In this document: one piece after another, positions 41,925 through 53,503 of the stretch
How the letters are laid out: each line of letters begins with the position of its first letter
How positions within the stretch are numbered: the stretch's first letter is position 1
Assembly (NCBI GenBank): GCA_029339505.1
Contig: JAQISU010000345.1
Location: 2,069,501 to 2,133,500 of the forward strand
Direction of reading: 5' to 3'
DNA from: Unio delphinus
Taxonomy: Eukaryota; Mollusca; Bivalvia; Unionida; Unionidae
Length of the DNA: 64,000 bases
Translations under genes and position numbers: made by a program
The notes under the pieces: generated by a model
Told to the model about the DNA's origin: nothing
Databases searched by the model: none
The model's input: only the letters and a program-made list of their open reading frames with translations

Positions 41925-44651
41925 GAGTCTGTTGCACTCAAGACAAGTCAGCATCACATTATCTCTGGTATGACCTACGTTGCTATTTTTTCTGTCTACG
42001 GTGAATTGGCAGGGGTCTTTATCCGACCAACACCAAAGCATTATACAATTACAACTCGCCCAGTGATTCTTCTGTTGTTGTTTCAGCGTAATTATAAATT
42101 CAGCATCAATGTCAAATTTTCTGTTATTTTTTATTTCCTGTTGTTTATCACCAGATAGTTTTTTATGATTATATCATCACTGACAATATCATTGATTGTA
42201 GTGTCATTATAATCTAAAACAACTCTTCGAAGTTGATTTATTCATCGTACTCTGGACACTGCAAGATAAACTAAATTCGACCACTCGATGCGATTATCTA
42301 TGATCCAAACAATTGTATCTTTTGTATTCGCTAACAATAACCAATCGAGAAACCTTTGTAATACATATAACGATACTGTACATATCTCATCATAAATGAG
42401 GATTTCAGGAATATTTGATCAGGAGTCCATTCGTCACATTTCCATGGAAAAAAAATGTGATAAGTGCAAGCATTAATTCCTCGCTGTTTCATCCCTCTTG
42501 CGAGTCTGTGTGTTGGTGTTAGCACAGTCATTTTTGATTTCCTTCTAAATAATTCAATCGTTCGAGTCGTCTTCCCTGACCCACCACATCCGTTTAAGTA
42601 ACTGGTTTTATATCTACATATTGGATCGGAACACGACGGTGCATTAGATTGTTCTGATAACTCATTATTTCTTCTTGATGGTTTACGTCAATATAAAATG
42701 AATCAGTGGCGACTCTAACCGCGGTGTCAGGAAATCTATTTATCATCGAAAGTAAATTAATAGAAGCATAAGCCAGCATAGACGCCATTAAGTACGTATA
42801 CTAAGGATTTTTCTCCATCTGTGTAAGTAACAACTGTACCTAATTTGGTTCCATCTGACAAGAAAGTGCCTTTACGATCGACGTATATACCCCTAGATGT
42901 TACATCTGCGATTATAAAATCGTATTCAGCATCATCTATAATCAACCGCGAAGAATATCGTTTGTGGTCGTATTTTCCACCCTGTGTGAACTTACCAATT
43001 ATTCTTCTACCGAGATCTTTTGCGTGTTTATTTCTAACTTCAAAGATTTCCTTGGTCCACCTTACAATATATTCTTCGTCTAAATTACGAAATTGTTTTT
43101 TTTTTTGTTTTCGGTGATTATACTATGTAGACTATTGGGTTGTGGTATCCAGACTTCAGTTTGTTTTCGATATGATATTATTGCTTCACTGACAATCAGC
43201 GATATTAGTATTTTAGAATCAATCATATACCGGAATAACACTATTGACATCCAGTGTGTTTCAGAGATGTATCTACCAAACCAAGCATAACAGCTAATTC
43301 AAATGATATCACACGAGCGAATCCGGTGAGATCAAAATCGGGCAGTGGTCCATTAATCGCAACACTGGTCATTTCGTGTGTAGGATGTCCAAAGCTTTTA
43401 AAGTACTCAGAACACTCTCCAAATCTGAGAAAACTCCCTGGATAGCACGAAATCATATCAACCGAAATAATACTTTTGGGGTCGTGTTTTGTATTCCATA
43501 ATCCACCATGGCCGTATTTAACGCAGCTTGATTCGATATCTGAGAGAATTTCTGCGCGTGTTGGTTTCCATAGATTTCTGTTTCTCGTGAAATGAGCTGA
43601 AACTGACGGTATTGTAAAACAGTTTGTTAATAATTGCTCGTCATAATCCGTTGAAAAACCACTAGCTAGTTTTTTTTATCTCATTGTGGAGGGCTTCAGT
43701 ACGATATATTTCGCCATTGGGTTTTACAAATTGATCGAAGTTGCCATCTTCGTCTTCAAAGCTGTGAAGTAACCAAACTGACACAGGATCGTTTTTACTT
43801 AACTCGTAAATAAAATCAAATAAATTTCCCGTGTAATATTTTATTGTTCTATCCCGCGTAAATATTGTTGCCGCGGATGTCTAAGCGTGTGCATTATAGT
43901 CAATAATTTTGATTGGAGATAACCTCTCAATTTATATTTCGGTTCTTATAATATCTCGCCTGTTACTGTCTCTACGGATATTGGGATATTTTAGTATCCG
44001 CTCTAACGCGTTCACTTTTTGAATTGTTGCTCCGCTCTCCTTCACTGCTAATCCGCATTCACTTATTTGTTTGCGTCTTAGATCTGTCAATTTGTTTCCA
44101 CGCAACGGATTTGTGAAACGCTGTTATTTGTTCTGCTACACAATTTAACAACGAATATTTCATGGATATAAATTTTTCAATACTCGATTTATCATTTATC
44201 GGATAGATCCCATAAACAACCGCGGTTACAGGATAGGATTTCTCGTAATACGGTTTATCAATCTCGGTCAGAATTCCTGGTTTGGAATCCTGACTCACAG
44301 TGATGGTTCTCTTATTTTTCAGGATGGGTTCAAATTTGTCGCGTATAATCCGATTCCCAGTTTCTGAGAGGATAACGAATTTCACTCAAAAAATACCTTT
44401 TCTTGTCAAGATGCGAGATTATTACTGCTGCTCTTTCGTCGTTCATGGTAGCATCAACACTACCATCAATTCGAAATGTTGACCAATAGTGAGATGCTCC
44501 ATCGCGTTTGAATTCATTAAAACAATCACGGATTATACCTATCATGCTTCTATCACTTATTAGACTCTTTGGTACATCAGTGGAGACTATATAAATTGAA
44601 TTTAGCATTTTTCCAAGTCGTAATTTTTGATAATCTCTCGTACTCCTCCAT
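41925..44651 (-). pseudogene. Polymerase-like/SF1 helicase/HNH-type fusion gene of element 2, decayed but unshortened
   Basis: The N-terminus begins at ATG 44651 (EEYERLSKI) and shifts frame soon after. At about 43450 the segment SVDMISCYPGSF matches family-B polymerase motif A (D-x2-S-x-Y-P). At about 42990 GRRIIGKFTQGG fits the motif B region. At about 42690 TAVRVATDSFYI sits at motif C, where the usual first Asp is replaced by Ala. The helicase follows with an unbroken Walker A coding sequence near 42580 and remnants of later motifs. The C-terminal Cys module with FTVDRKNSNVGHTRDN (about 41950-42080) is in the same frame as the preceding helicase end. The gene is full length but has many stops and shifts. 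Confidence 0.75.
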
Positions 44652-44694
44652 ATTATAATTAAAACAAGTATTGAAATAAAGAATTTATTATATA

Positions 44695-45037
44695 ATGATT
44701 CATTGCAATTGGCTTATGATAGAATCAGTAACCGGTTGTAACAAATCATGCAGAAATGAATTCTATGGATATCATTTGCAAAGCGTACGTCGCAGAAGTT
44801 TTGGGCATTTACCCTGCATACGATGTGGGGTAGGTGTGCGTGGTAAGTCGCAGTTTTGTCTCAGTTGTGGTGGTAAGCGATACTGAGAGTTAAAGCGCTA
44901 TTATGATAATAGAGTTAAAAAACTCCATCAAAGATTCTATCAAAGATTCCGACTCTGGGTCCATCCCTGACATAGTCAAGGACAAAATCATAAGAACACC
45001 TCAAGACTACATTGATAGATTCTCAAGTAATAATTAA
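44695..45037 (+). pseudogene. Zinc-binding protein gene of element 2
   Basis: Starts MIHCNW and keeps CIRCGVGV and CLSCGGKRY. A stop follows at about 44884, and the C-terminal part with IIRTPQDYI continues in another frame to 45037. It is divergent from the polymerase-helicase gene with 43 bp between starts; TTATATAATG surrounds the start. Confidence 0.75.
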
Positions 45038-45077
45038 ACAAAATAATGAATTAGACAAATAATATTATAGTATATAA

Positions 45078-45569
45078 ATGAAACAAAAACTTCATCCACA
45101 TCCCGTGATTACCAATTTTGAAGCATCTCGTAATGGTATTGTCAGACACCGCAGACTGAAGAAACCATTAGGATTTGATAACGGTACTGGATATTTGATA
45201 TTTAATTCTGGAGGGAAAAGTCATCTTAATCATTGATTTGTCTACGAGGTATTTAACGGATTGGTAAAAGATGGATTTGTAATCGATCATATTTATTCTA
45301 ATCCTAAGAACAAATCTTTATCGAATCTAAGAGCTATAACACAAAGTGAAAACACCAAACGAGGAGCGACTAGAAAGCACTAGAAAAATGCGAAACCTAT
45401 AAAATCATTTAATACAGAAATTAACGAAGAAAGAGTATTTAAATCAATAAATGAAGTCGGTAGGTATTTTGATATTTGCGAACCTTCGGTACGAAAGGTA
45501 GCAGAGAATATAACTAAATCCGCTTTTTCTAAAACAATTCAAAACAGAATTCAATTCGTATATACCTGA
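45078..45569 (+). pseudogene. HNH endonuclease gene of element 2, two stops
   Basis: One frame runs from MKQKLHPHPVI to the end with a TGA within the first His-containing segment (about 45236) and a TAG at about 45381. The HNH core VIDHIYSNPKN and the C-terminal NUMOD1-like segment can be followed. TATATAAATG precedes the start as in element 1. Confidence 0.82.
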
Positions 45570-45589
45570 ATTATTATATGTAGCATTAA

Positions 45590-46560
45590 GGGTAATAATT
45601 CGTGTGGGCTTGTATACTGTTTTTGAAACAGAGACAAGACTTACGGATCTCAATGGGATTTTTCGATGGCTTAATGGTCAGACTGAATGGCTTTTGCTGT
45701 GTTGGTACACATACACATCTATCGTATTCAAAATTATAGACTTGTAGATCTCGAACATTAACGTACTCCATACGTGGCTGGATTCTCGTCCTGGGGCCCA
45801 TCGTTCGAATCTCGTGGCAGGCATTATTGTCGACGGTACCGATTTGGAAGGTTTTTCTATATAATAATTACGAATGGCTTTAAGCCATTCGAAATTCAAA
45901 TTGTGAAACCACCATATGTCACACACCGTGACACGGCGTGAATGTGTTTTTGTATTCAACCCGGGGTGATTTTGTTGGGGGTATGGTGGTTTCAGTTTGA
46001 AAGTAGAATATCCCCGTGTGTGTATGTGCTGTGTGGCCACCTATAATCCATTGTTATATGTTGTGTTGTCTTGTGCTGTCCTATTTGTATATATCATTGT
46101 AAATACCATATCATTTCATTGTAAATACCATTATGTAAATACCTGTAAATACCACTATGTAAATACTTGTATATATCTATATGTAAATGTGACGTCTATT
46201 CACCAAGCATACCTTCTTGGGGTTCTAACCCGTTATTTGACGAGTTAGATCCCCTCTCGGAGACTATGCTTCGTGGTACCTCTGGGCCTCTCAGATGTGA
46301 ATAACACCTAAGAGATTCCAAATGGGGATATGTTGTATTATATATGTAACCTCTGGGCCTCTCAGATGTGAATACCACTTGAGGAGTTCCAAATGGGGTT
46401 CATCATATCATAACTTGCATAATATCTCTAGGCGCAATAAGATGTGAATAACACCTTAGAGCAAATGGAGTTCATATATAATCATATATAATCGTATTTA
46501 ATCATATCATATATTATCATATCATACAAAAACAGGTAAAAAATGACCCCTAATTTTTTA
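45590..46560. repeat. Foreign repeat block inside element 2
   Basis: Element 1 has 43 bp at this junction, whereas element 2 has about 1 kb. The block contains GTAAATACC-type tandem repeats (about 46090-46180), repeats with CTCTGGGCCTCTCAGATGTG (about 46277 and 46351), and on its left side a possible RNA polymerase III promoter (GGCTTAATGGT and GTTCGAATC), suggesting a SINE or composite insertion. No gene of the element is recognisable in it. Confidence 0.65.
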
Positions 46561-46583
46561 TTAGATATATAATATTTCATAGA

Positions 46584-46890
46584 ATGAATTTCGAAAATAT
46601 GAATGTCATTATAATTGAGATTTCAAATTTGAAAAATCAAGGAATACAATTATCAGATATATTAGATTGTAATCAGATTCTCTCTGAATTTCATGATCTT
46701 GATGATAGCGCCAAACAGTATGGGTTGATCAAATGAATTCAGCACGCGGTAAATGACCCGTTTGTATTCTGTAACGACATCAACAAATTTATCCCGCTGT
46801 TGAAAAGGTCAGAAGTGAATTGGGCAAACAATATGAAATCAAACGCACAATAAACTCGAAAATCAAAACAATAAGAGAAGAAATCATCAG
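46584..46890 (+). pseudogene. Remnant of the 118-aa gene in element 2
   Basis: The start MNFENMNVIIIEI and the following helix align with the 118-aa protein of element 1. A stop occurs at about 46733 and the distal part (SELGKQYEIKRTINSKI) lies in another frame. Confidence 0.65.
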
Positions 46891-47217
46891 ACAAAATGAA
46901 AAGCCCCTTTTGGTTACCTCGACACAGTGAAAAATCTCTGATACTGCGAGGGTGTGCAGTTAACCGGAGTCGACTGTACTCTAAACCCAAACATGTACAA
47001 TACCCATAGTATGAATAATCCACAATTCTATAGACAGGTTTGCTTACTCACTCAGAACATACCTTTCCAAGTATTGTGTTTTTTGCGTGGTGGTTTATCA
47101 CCAACGCGGAAGTAATGAAACCCAGTAGTCAAATTCAAAAGAATTCAAGGATTTTTTTTATTTTATTTGTTAATTGCTGAAATTTTTTTAATTTTTTTAT
47201 TATTGATTTTTGGTCGA
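46891..47217. other. Gap in element 2 where the N-terminal half of the 315-aa gene is missing
   Basis: Nothing here matches element 1. The first half of the scaffold-like gene and its upstream region have been lost or replaced. Confidence 0.5.
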
Positions 47218-47743
47218 ATTGATCAAGTCAATGCATCATACATTGAATATCTCAATGCGGTGGGTACAGTGAATAAATCAATATGAAGAACTAAAATCGC
47301 AAAAATCGCAAAGATTGCAAAGAAGAAGACAACAGCCTTCAAAGAAAATATCTTTCTCACCTAGACGGCAACCACCACCTGATGATGATGATATGGGTTT
47401 GAGATTATTGGAGTATGATAATAAGCAGTCATTGTATATACCATCTTATCAAGATAAATCTAATTATGAATGCTTTAGTTATTTACAAGATCAGGAAAAG
47501 GATACACAAGGTACAACTGGTTATATTAGTGGAAAAGGATGTTCTCAAAGTGGAACTCCAAGAAGGGTTTCAGATAGTGGTCTAGTTTGTTGTCCTAATA
47601 GTATTCTCGGGGATATATCACGATTAGAAATTCTCGTAGGATGGAAACGAGCCGGAAATAACTCACCGGAAATAATTAATGAGGCAGCTGATACCTGCAG
47701 GCGACTATTTGAGGGTGGTATCATGGATATTGGTGTATATTGA
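47218..47743 (+). pseudogene. 315-aa structural gene remnant in element 2
   Basis: The segment NASYIEYLNAVG (frame to about 47285), then the basic patch KKISFSPRRQPPP, an acidic run and the conserved C-terminal domain (LEILVGWKRAGNNSPEII) align with residues of about 170-315 of the element 1 protein. The part from 47315 to 47743 is open. A TGA ends it a few codons before the element 1 end. Confidence 0.7.
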
Positions 47744-47800
47744 GAATTTATTGATGAACTAGCGGACGGTTACCACAGTGACTAATCACTGAAATTATTA

Positions 47801-47840
47801 GCAATGAAAATCGTTTACGATGAAAATCCGTAGGATTTTT
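47801..47840 (+). terminator. Palindromes before the 157-aa gene of element 2
   Basis: AAAATCGTTTACGAT (47807-47821) and GAAAATCCGTAGGATTTT (47822-47839) lie between the 315-aa gene remnant and the next start. They match in design the palindromes of element 1 at the same junction (9483-9516) but with different bases. Confidence 0.5.
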
Positions 47841-47870
47841 TGCGATCAGATAAATAATTATTGAATTAAG

Positions 47871-48344
47871 ATGATCACACACTACAACCACAATAAATCA
47901 CCCATGACTTACGTAGTAAACTTACGATTGCCAGTTAATAGAGCGTACTATGGAGATGGTCTCGGCAATACCATTGGAGGGTTATTTGCAAGAATGGCTC
48001 CAAAAATAGCACCAATCGCAAAACAGTTATCAATGAAAGCTATTGATGTTATTCGTGATAAGGGTATTAGCGCTGTTGGTGATGTTGCCGGGAAAGCATT
48101 TTCCGTGGCTAAGGAAAAACTACTAGAGTTAGTTCGGCGAAGAAAGAAACCGGTTACAAAATCATTAGAGAAAGTACCGTCTACAGAACTTTTGCGCGCG
48201 AGTATTAGTAAAATAAAAAACAACGCAGTGGATCAGAATATAGCATCACGGTATGATACTCAGGGAAATATTACTGCAAATATGATAGCAGGAAGTGGTT
48301 TGAAATCGCGTGCGAGATCGCGATTTAGATCAAGAAATATATAA
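47871..48344 (+). CDS. Small basic capsid-associated protein, 157 aa, intact in element 2
   Basis: Homologue of the 153-aa protein of element 1: the start MITHYNHNK, the segment RAYYGDGLGNTIGGLF and the helical part SMKAIDVIRDKGISAVGD are strongly conserved, while the basic tail differs (SRARSRFRSRNI). It is the only open frame of element 2 without a lesion. Its end lies 4 bp before the capsid gene start. With all neighbours broken, expression is doubtful. Confidence 0.68.
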   Translation: MITHYNHNKSPMTYVVNLRLPVNRAYYGDGLGNTIGGLFARMAPKIAPIAKQLSMKAIDVIRDKGISAVGDVAGKAFSVAKEKLLELVRRRKKPVTKSLEKVPSTELLRASISKIKNNAVDQNIASRYDTQGNITANMIAGSGLKSRARSRFRSRNI

Positions 48345-48348
48345 TAAT

Positions 48349-49771
48349 ATGTTCAAATCGGCTAGTGACACAGCGTTTGATTTTGATGCCCCAGTGCGCA
48401 AAGATGATTCTCTACTTAATTATCAGTATTTTTCCTATCATGCAGTACAACCGGAACTTCGATCAAGAATCGAACTTCATGTCCATGATAACAGCAAATA
48501 CTTTCTACCCGCTGAAGCGTTTATCGAAATAGAAGGAGAACTCGTAACAAATGTTGGTGATGCACCATATGAAGATGATGAACATATCCGAGTTGGTTTT
48601 GTCAAGAATGGTATCATGGCGCTATTTGAAAGTGCTAGATACATGATGATGGAAAATAAATCGAGTCTATAGAGCATGAGGTTGATGTTGTCACAACAAT
48701 AGTGGGGTTAGCAAGATACTCCGATGATTATACAAGATCGGCAGGTCCATCTATGATGTTCTCTAAGGATCTCACTGATTACGCCGAACACATTCCGTAT
48801 ACTAAACTGCTGACACCAGTAGATACTGCAGTTAATCCAAAAACACCTGGTTCTCTTGTACACGAAGCAGTGCCAGGTGATGCCTTTGATATTATAAAAA
48901 GCGTTAATCCCAATTACAACTTGGGGTTTGCAACACAAGTATCAGTGTTGCAAGGACAGCGTAGACAATTTTCATGCGCTATTCCACTGCATCATATTTT
49001 CAGATTTTGCAGAAATGTTAGAAAAGTTATATATGGAACGAAGCATACAGTAGCACTCGTGAGAAAGGGTAATGATAATGATGCTGCTGCTGAGGGTAAA
49101 GTCATTATATCAAAACTATCATTGTGGACGCCAGTAATGACTCCATCAATCACAGTGGAAGAAAAATTACTATCATTTATGGACCGTGGAGGAAAATCAT
49201 TGCTAAGTTGGCTAACAGTAACCACATATACTATGGATTCTAATATTGATGGTACAATTACATGGCACCTGACATAAAAACAAGGTGTTTCAGCTCCGCG
49301 TCATATATTTTTGCGTTACAGGATATGGCGCGATTGGGTTCACAAACACGCAGTCATATGATGTGTGATCAAATTGGGTGTAATGAAGTTTTGTTGAAGA
49401 TAAACGGTCAACAAGAACCATCCGAGGATATACAACTTGATTACGGAACCAACCAAATAGCACGCGCGTATCATCGTTTGTTGTCATTTATGGGACGCGA
49501 TAATAATGTGGATACTGGTCTGCAAATATCACAAATTGATTTTAGAAAATGATATCCCATCTATTACTTCTCGCTGGAACATCTATACTTAACAAAACAA
49601 TCCGTAGTTGACATTCACTTCAGAGCTCGTGTAACCCGTCCGGTTGTAGGTGGTGTTGTCACCATCTTGAAGTACAGAGCAGTTGCTGTCATTCTCAGTG
49701 ACAAATCAATGCTACTCGAAGGTATTGGTGGACAAATGAAAGTAGTTAATGCACAAGTGGAAAATATGTAA
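48349..49771 (+). pseudogene. Major capsid protein gene of element 2, several lesions
   Basis: The frame from ATG 48349 is stopped at 48672, resumes as GLARYSDDYTRSAG from about 48702 to a stop at 49277, and continues in two further frames (LLSFMGRDNNVDTG; YYFSLEHLYL) to the end at 49771. The order of conserved blocks is that of the element 1 capsid gene. Confidence 0.82.
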
Positions 49772-49797
49772 TATTTTCAAAAATATGTAATATTTTC
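49760..49797 (+). terminator. Duplicated palindrome containing the capsid gene stop in element 2
   Basis: GAAAATATGTAATATTTTC (49760-49778) is a stem of 8 bp with a 3-base loop and contains the TAA stop of the capsid frame (49769-49771). A second copy follows directly (49779-49797). Confidence 0.55.
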
Positions 49798-49841
49798 AAA
49801 AACATGTAATGTAGCAATTAGATCAATCTGTTATTAATATA

Positions 49842-50162
49842 ATGTCATATAGTTATGTTAGTGTTACGTTAACTCCTGGTCAAATTAAAAAATTTCAATG
49901 TGAATCAGCTAAAAAATGTGGAACCACAATATCGCTGAAGCACATTCAGATGTCTGGTGGTCAGAATAAACTGTCATTGACAGCTCGTCAGAAAAAACAC
50001 TTCAATGATGCTATCAAAGATAAAAAATGTGGTCAGGTCACTCTCTCTGCGGCTGAGATTAAGAACATGATAAAATCAGGCGGTATATTTCCAGTTCTTG
50101 CTGCGTTACCAGCGTTGATCGTGGCAGCGGCCCCAGCGGTAGCAAAAGCTGCAGTTTACTAG
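49842..50162 (+). pseudogene. 160-aa capsid-associated gene of element 2, C-terminally truncated
   Basis: Start MSYSYVSV and the Q/K repeat motifs are conserved up to the Ala-rich segment. The frame ends at 50162, and the glycine- and lysine-rich tail present in element 1 is deleted, bringing the protease start to within 12 bp. Confidence 0.7.
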
Positions 50163-50173
50163 CAATAGTTCCC

Positions 50174-50584
50174 ATGTCAAATTTTGATTTAATCGATGCT
50201 GCTAAAGAACTAGCGATAAAAAACGTTAGAGGTGTTTTTATGCGAGATCAATTACCACAACAACCAAACAACGCTTAAACAGGTATCATTAATGTCGATA
50301 ACAGCACCGGACCTGGAACCCACTGGGTTGCATACGCGATTGATCCGTCTGCAATTGTTTATTTCGATTCATATAGGTTAACGCCGCCTAAAGAATTGAT
50401 GCGTTATATAAAAACTCCTATCTGGTATTCCACGCTACCAACACAGAAAATGAATGACCCACCAATATGCGGCTTAGAAGTATTAAATGTCCACGACGCG
50501 ATTTCATCATCGGGAAAACCACCACATAAAACCGTACACGAATATACGAGTAATCGCTTTGTAGAGAGAAATTTTATAAAATAG
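50174..50584 (+). pseudogene. Adenain-like protease gene of element 2
   Basis: Start MSNFDLIDAA matches element 1. A TAA at about 50276 interrupts the frame. The His, Asp, Gln and Cys motifs (THWVAY, YFDSYR, LPTQKMND, PPICG) remain readable downstream. A short deletion lies before the Gln motif. Confidence 0.82.
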
Positions 50585-50585
50585 C

Positions 50586-51485
50586 ATGATTGATATTTGG
50601 GGGAGATCTCTATCAAGCCTGAAAAAACCCACCGCAGAAATATTTGCAACCGGTGATGTAAAAAAAAATAATCGAAGATGAAATAGTTGCGATGTTAAAC
50701 CTCGCAAGTGTTGATCCCAATGAAATATTTGTATTTCAAGATCGTCAGGGTAAATTGAAAACTAGTAATGCTTCCCTTGATGATATTTTAGTTAAACAAC
50801 GCGGTGTAACGGAAAATGCTATCGGGTTTTTTTCTGATTAGGTAATCTCAAACCAGATGTTCTTATTTCAACTATTGTGGATAAAATTAACAATTTAGAA
50901 TCGTTATAAGAACTACGCGATGAATACGACGCTCATATTGAACAATTTACTATGTTATGTAAAAACTTTTGAAAAAACCGATCATGCCGTCGATAAAGTT
51001 TTGGTAAACCCGAAAAAATCAAAACAGATCTCGCTGGTATTATCACGAAACTCGATGAAATAACCGCGATTAATCGGCGAATAGAAGTTGTTATCGAAGA
51101 TATTAAACCGACCAACGATGTCATCAAGGATAATTTACCGAGGATGATAGAAAAACTTGAAAAAATAAAAATCCCTCACGAACAAAAAAATATCGTAAAT
51201 AATGTGTACGCGATCCAACACGGATCATTTACGTGGACACCATCTACTAACATATTACATATCACCGAGACCATCAAAGATATTTATCGATTAACACTAG
51301 TGTCGCCGACTCAATTTAATATTTCGTCAGCGAGTTCATCTGGGGTCAACAACATGATATCAACGATCATCGACAAAGGAACAACTGAACGATTCACAAT
51401 AATATCCACTGATAATAATTTGGCTAGTGTTTCAGTAACTTGGTATGTGGAATTGGTAGTGGATTTAAGTAAACAACTGAATTAA
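50586..51485 (+). pseudogene. Coiled-coil/beta structural gene of element 2 (283-aa homologue)
   Basis: Starts MIDIWG. Several stops and shifts fall in the coiled-coil part. The C-terminal beta domain (IQHGSFTWTP to WYVELVVDLSK) is open from 51144. Confidence 0.7.
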
Positions 51486-51553
51486 GAATCCAAAGGAATT
51501 TCAACGCTGAAAAATTTAACGCCAGCAATTTGAAATCTATTATAATAAATAAA

Positions 51554-52117
51554 ATGTAATCATTGGCAACGTCACAACGTATCGCTATGACCAGGTCAGA
51601 GAATTTCAAACTAAACTCAAAACACTCACTGAGGAGTATCAAGAAAAAATAAAAACGTATCGACGAAGAATCACTGCAGTTGATGTCACCGTGTATTCAG
51701 TATCAGGTGTAATTACTGGAGCCGGTATAATACTATCTTCGGTAACAATGATTCCCCGAGAGCTGTTCCAATTTGTATATCAGCGGCGACAACAATCGCT
51801 GGAATAATTTCAATAATAACAAAAAAATATCATCATGTAGCCAGTATTAACTGCAGGATTGCGTAGTTAAGTTCTATGTTGTGTCAAATGCATACTCGAA
51901 ATTATCCTCGATGATATCGTCCTCCCTCGATGACACATTAATATCCGATAGTGAGTTTTCAACGATGGTACGTGTTTATGATTCCGCGATGTCAAAATTA
52001 GAAAAACAACATGAATATAATAACAATGGTAACACCACAAGAACTACTTCAACGAATAGCGGAAAATATGACCCCAGTGAAAACCAGCATGATCTAAATA
52101 ACCTCAACGAATCCTGA
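51554..52117 (+). pseudogene. Small membrane protein gene of element 2
   Basis: The N-terminal Arg-rich helix (YQEKIKTYRRRI) is open at about 51580-51710, past the point where element 1 has a stop. Frameshifts disrupt the hydrophobic segment. The C-terminal part (KLSSMISSSLDDTLISDSEF) is open from 51881 to 52117 and overlaps the next gene by about 90 bp in a different frame. Confidence 0.65.
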
Positions 52118-53467
52118 ATTCAGTGTGAATTTCCCTACTGCGATTCCGGTGAAGGAAATAACACTAGCAAAATTACGAGTATACCATAGTTGGCCTAATA
52201 TTAGATCCGTACCATTCGGTGGTCAACAACCGAATAATTCCTTGGTGTTTGCGAGCAAGAATAAACAAGACGGAACTCCAGACTGGAACGTTGTTTCGCT
52301 ACCATCTGGGTCTTACCAAATCGAACAAATCAATAACGAATTACAACGCAGAATAAAATCCATTACTGAAAAAGAATCGAAAATCGCTATAGCACTTCAC
52401 GAGCCTAAGTTATCATCTGCGATTGAAATAAACTCACCAGGGTATGTCGTAGATATCTATCAAAGCTCAATAAGAACCGTGCTAGGATGGCTTGAAACCC
52501 CACCTCGGACATCTTATCAAATACCAGAACCTAAAAAATCTGATTATGTCACAGATGTACAATCATACCACGAAATTGCTCCATCATATCGAAATTATTT
52601 ACCTGGTATAAAAAATGCAAAATTAACTGATAGATTTACATTTCTTGATAACAATACCATGCAATGGGAATTTGGTTTTGAGAAAACTCCTGGTTCATCC
52701 ATTTCAATTGTATTCACTCTAAATAATGTCATTGATTATTTGAAAGAGATTAATCAATTACATAGAACACAACTAGAGAGACTACGACAGAGTTTCCAGG
52801 AGCATCTCTTTCATATAACAAGACCACGTGATCTCTCTCATATAACAAGACCACGTGATGAGATTATAGCACATATTAGAATATTAAATCAGCTTGTATC
52901 CGACATGGAATATATCAACAAACAAATAATTCAAGTAATAATTAATGACAAGAACGGAGATAAACAAAAACTCATAACCGGTTACAATATTGCAGAAGCT
53001 AATTTACCCGATTTCAAATTTCCTGGGTATAACGCAAATTACTAAAAAATTCTGTTAATGATCTTATTCAGGAAAACTTTTTTTAAATACTTACCGCATG
53101 GAAGAAAATAACACAACCACAAACAAATATCCTCAAACATAATAATGACCCAGATGGTGGTGGGTGGCATATCGCTCCTCAAAACCGCAATATATCCTCG
53201 GTGATTGCAGTAAATTTAGTATGTGATGCTATCGAAGGAAGTTACCAAATAAATCTCGAAAGATCAAATCAAGCCCAGCAAGGACATATTTTATCCTCAT
53301 TTGCACCAAAAAATCCACCCGGATTTCTAATAATTGAGGATCCAACTAATCCAGTGTATATGCGATGTCATAATGATTCACTAACGAAAATTAATTTTAA
53401 ACTCACTGACCAGTCCAATAATTTGATTGATTTACGAGGTGAGGTTTTACAATTTAGCTGTTTGTGA
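52026..53467 (+). pseudogene. 458-aa structural gene of element 2
   Basis: The start at 52026 lies inside the preceding gene. A TAA falls at about codon 24. The main part is open from 52125 to 53045, the frame shifts in a T-rich stretch, and the conserved C-terminal block (PGFLIIEDP, LTDQSNNLIDL) runs to the TGA at 53465-53467. The middle differs strongly from element 1, which suggests a variable, exposed region. Confidence 0.72.
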
Positions 53468-53501
53468 AATCCTAAATTGCAAGCAATTTCAAGGATTTTC
53501 A
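53465..53501 (+). terminator. Long palindrome beginning at the stop of the 458-aa gene in element 2
   Basis: TGA opens a stem: TGAAATCCT pairs with AGGATTTTCA, and the inner AAATTGC pairs with GCAATTT around two A. It corresponds in position to the stop-overlapping palindrome at 3592-3611 of element 1. Confidence 0.55.
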
Positions 53502-53503
53502 AA

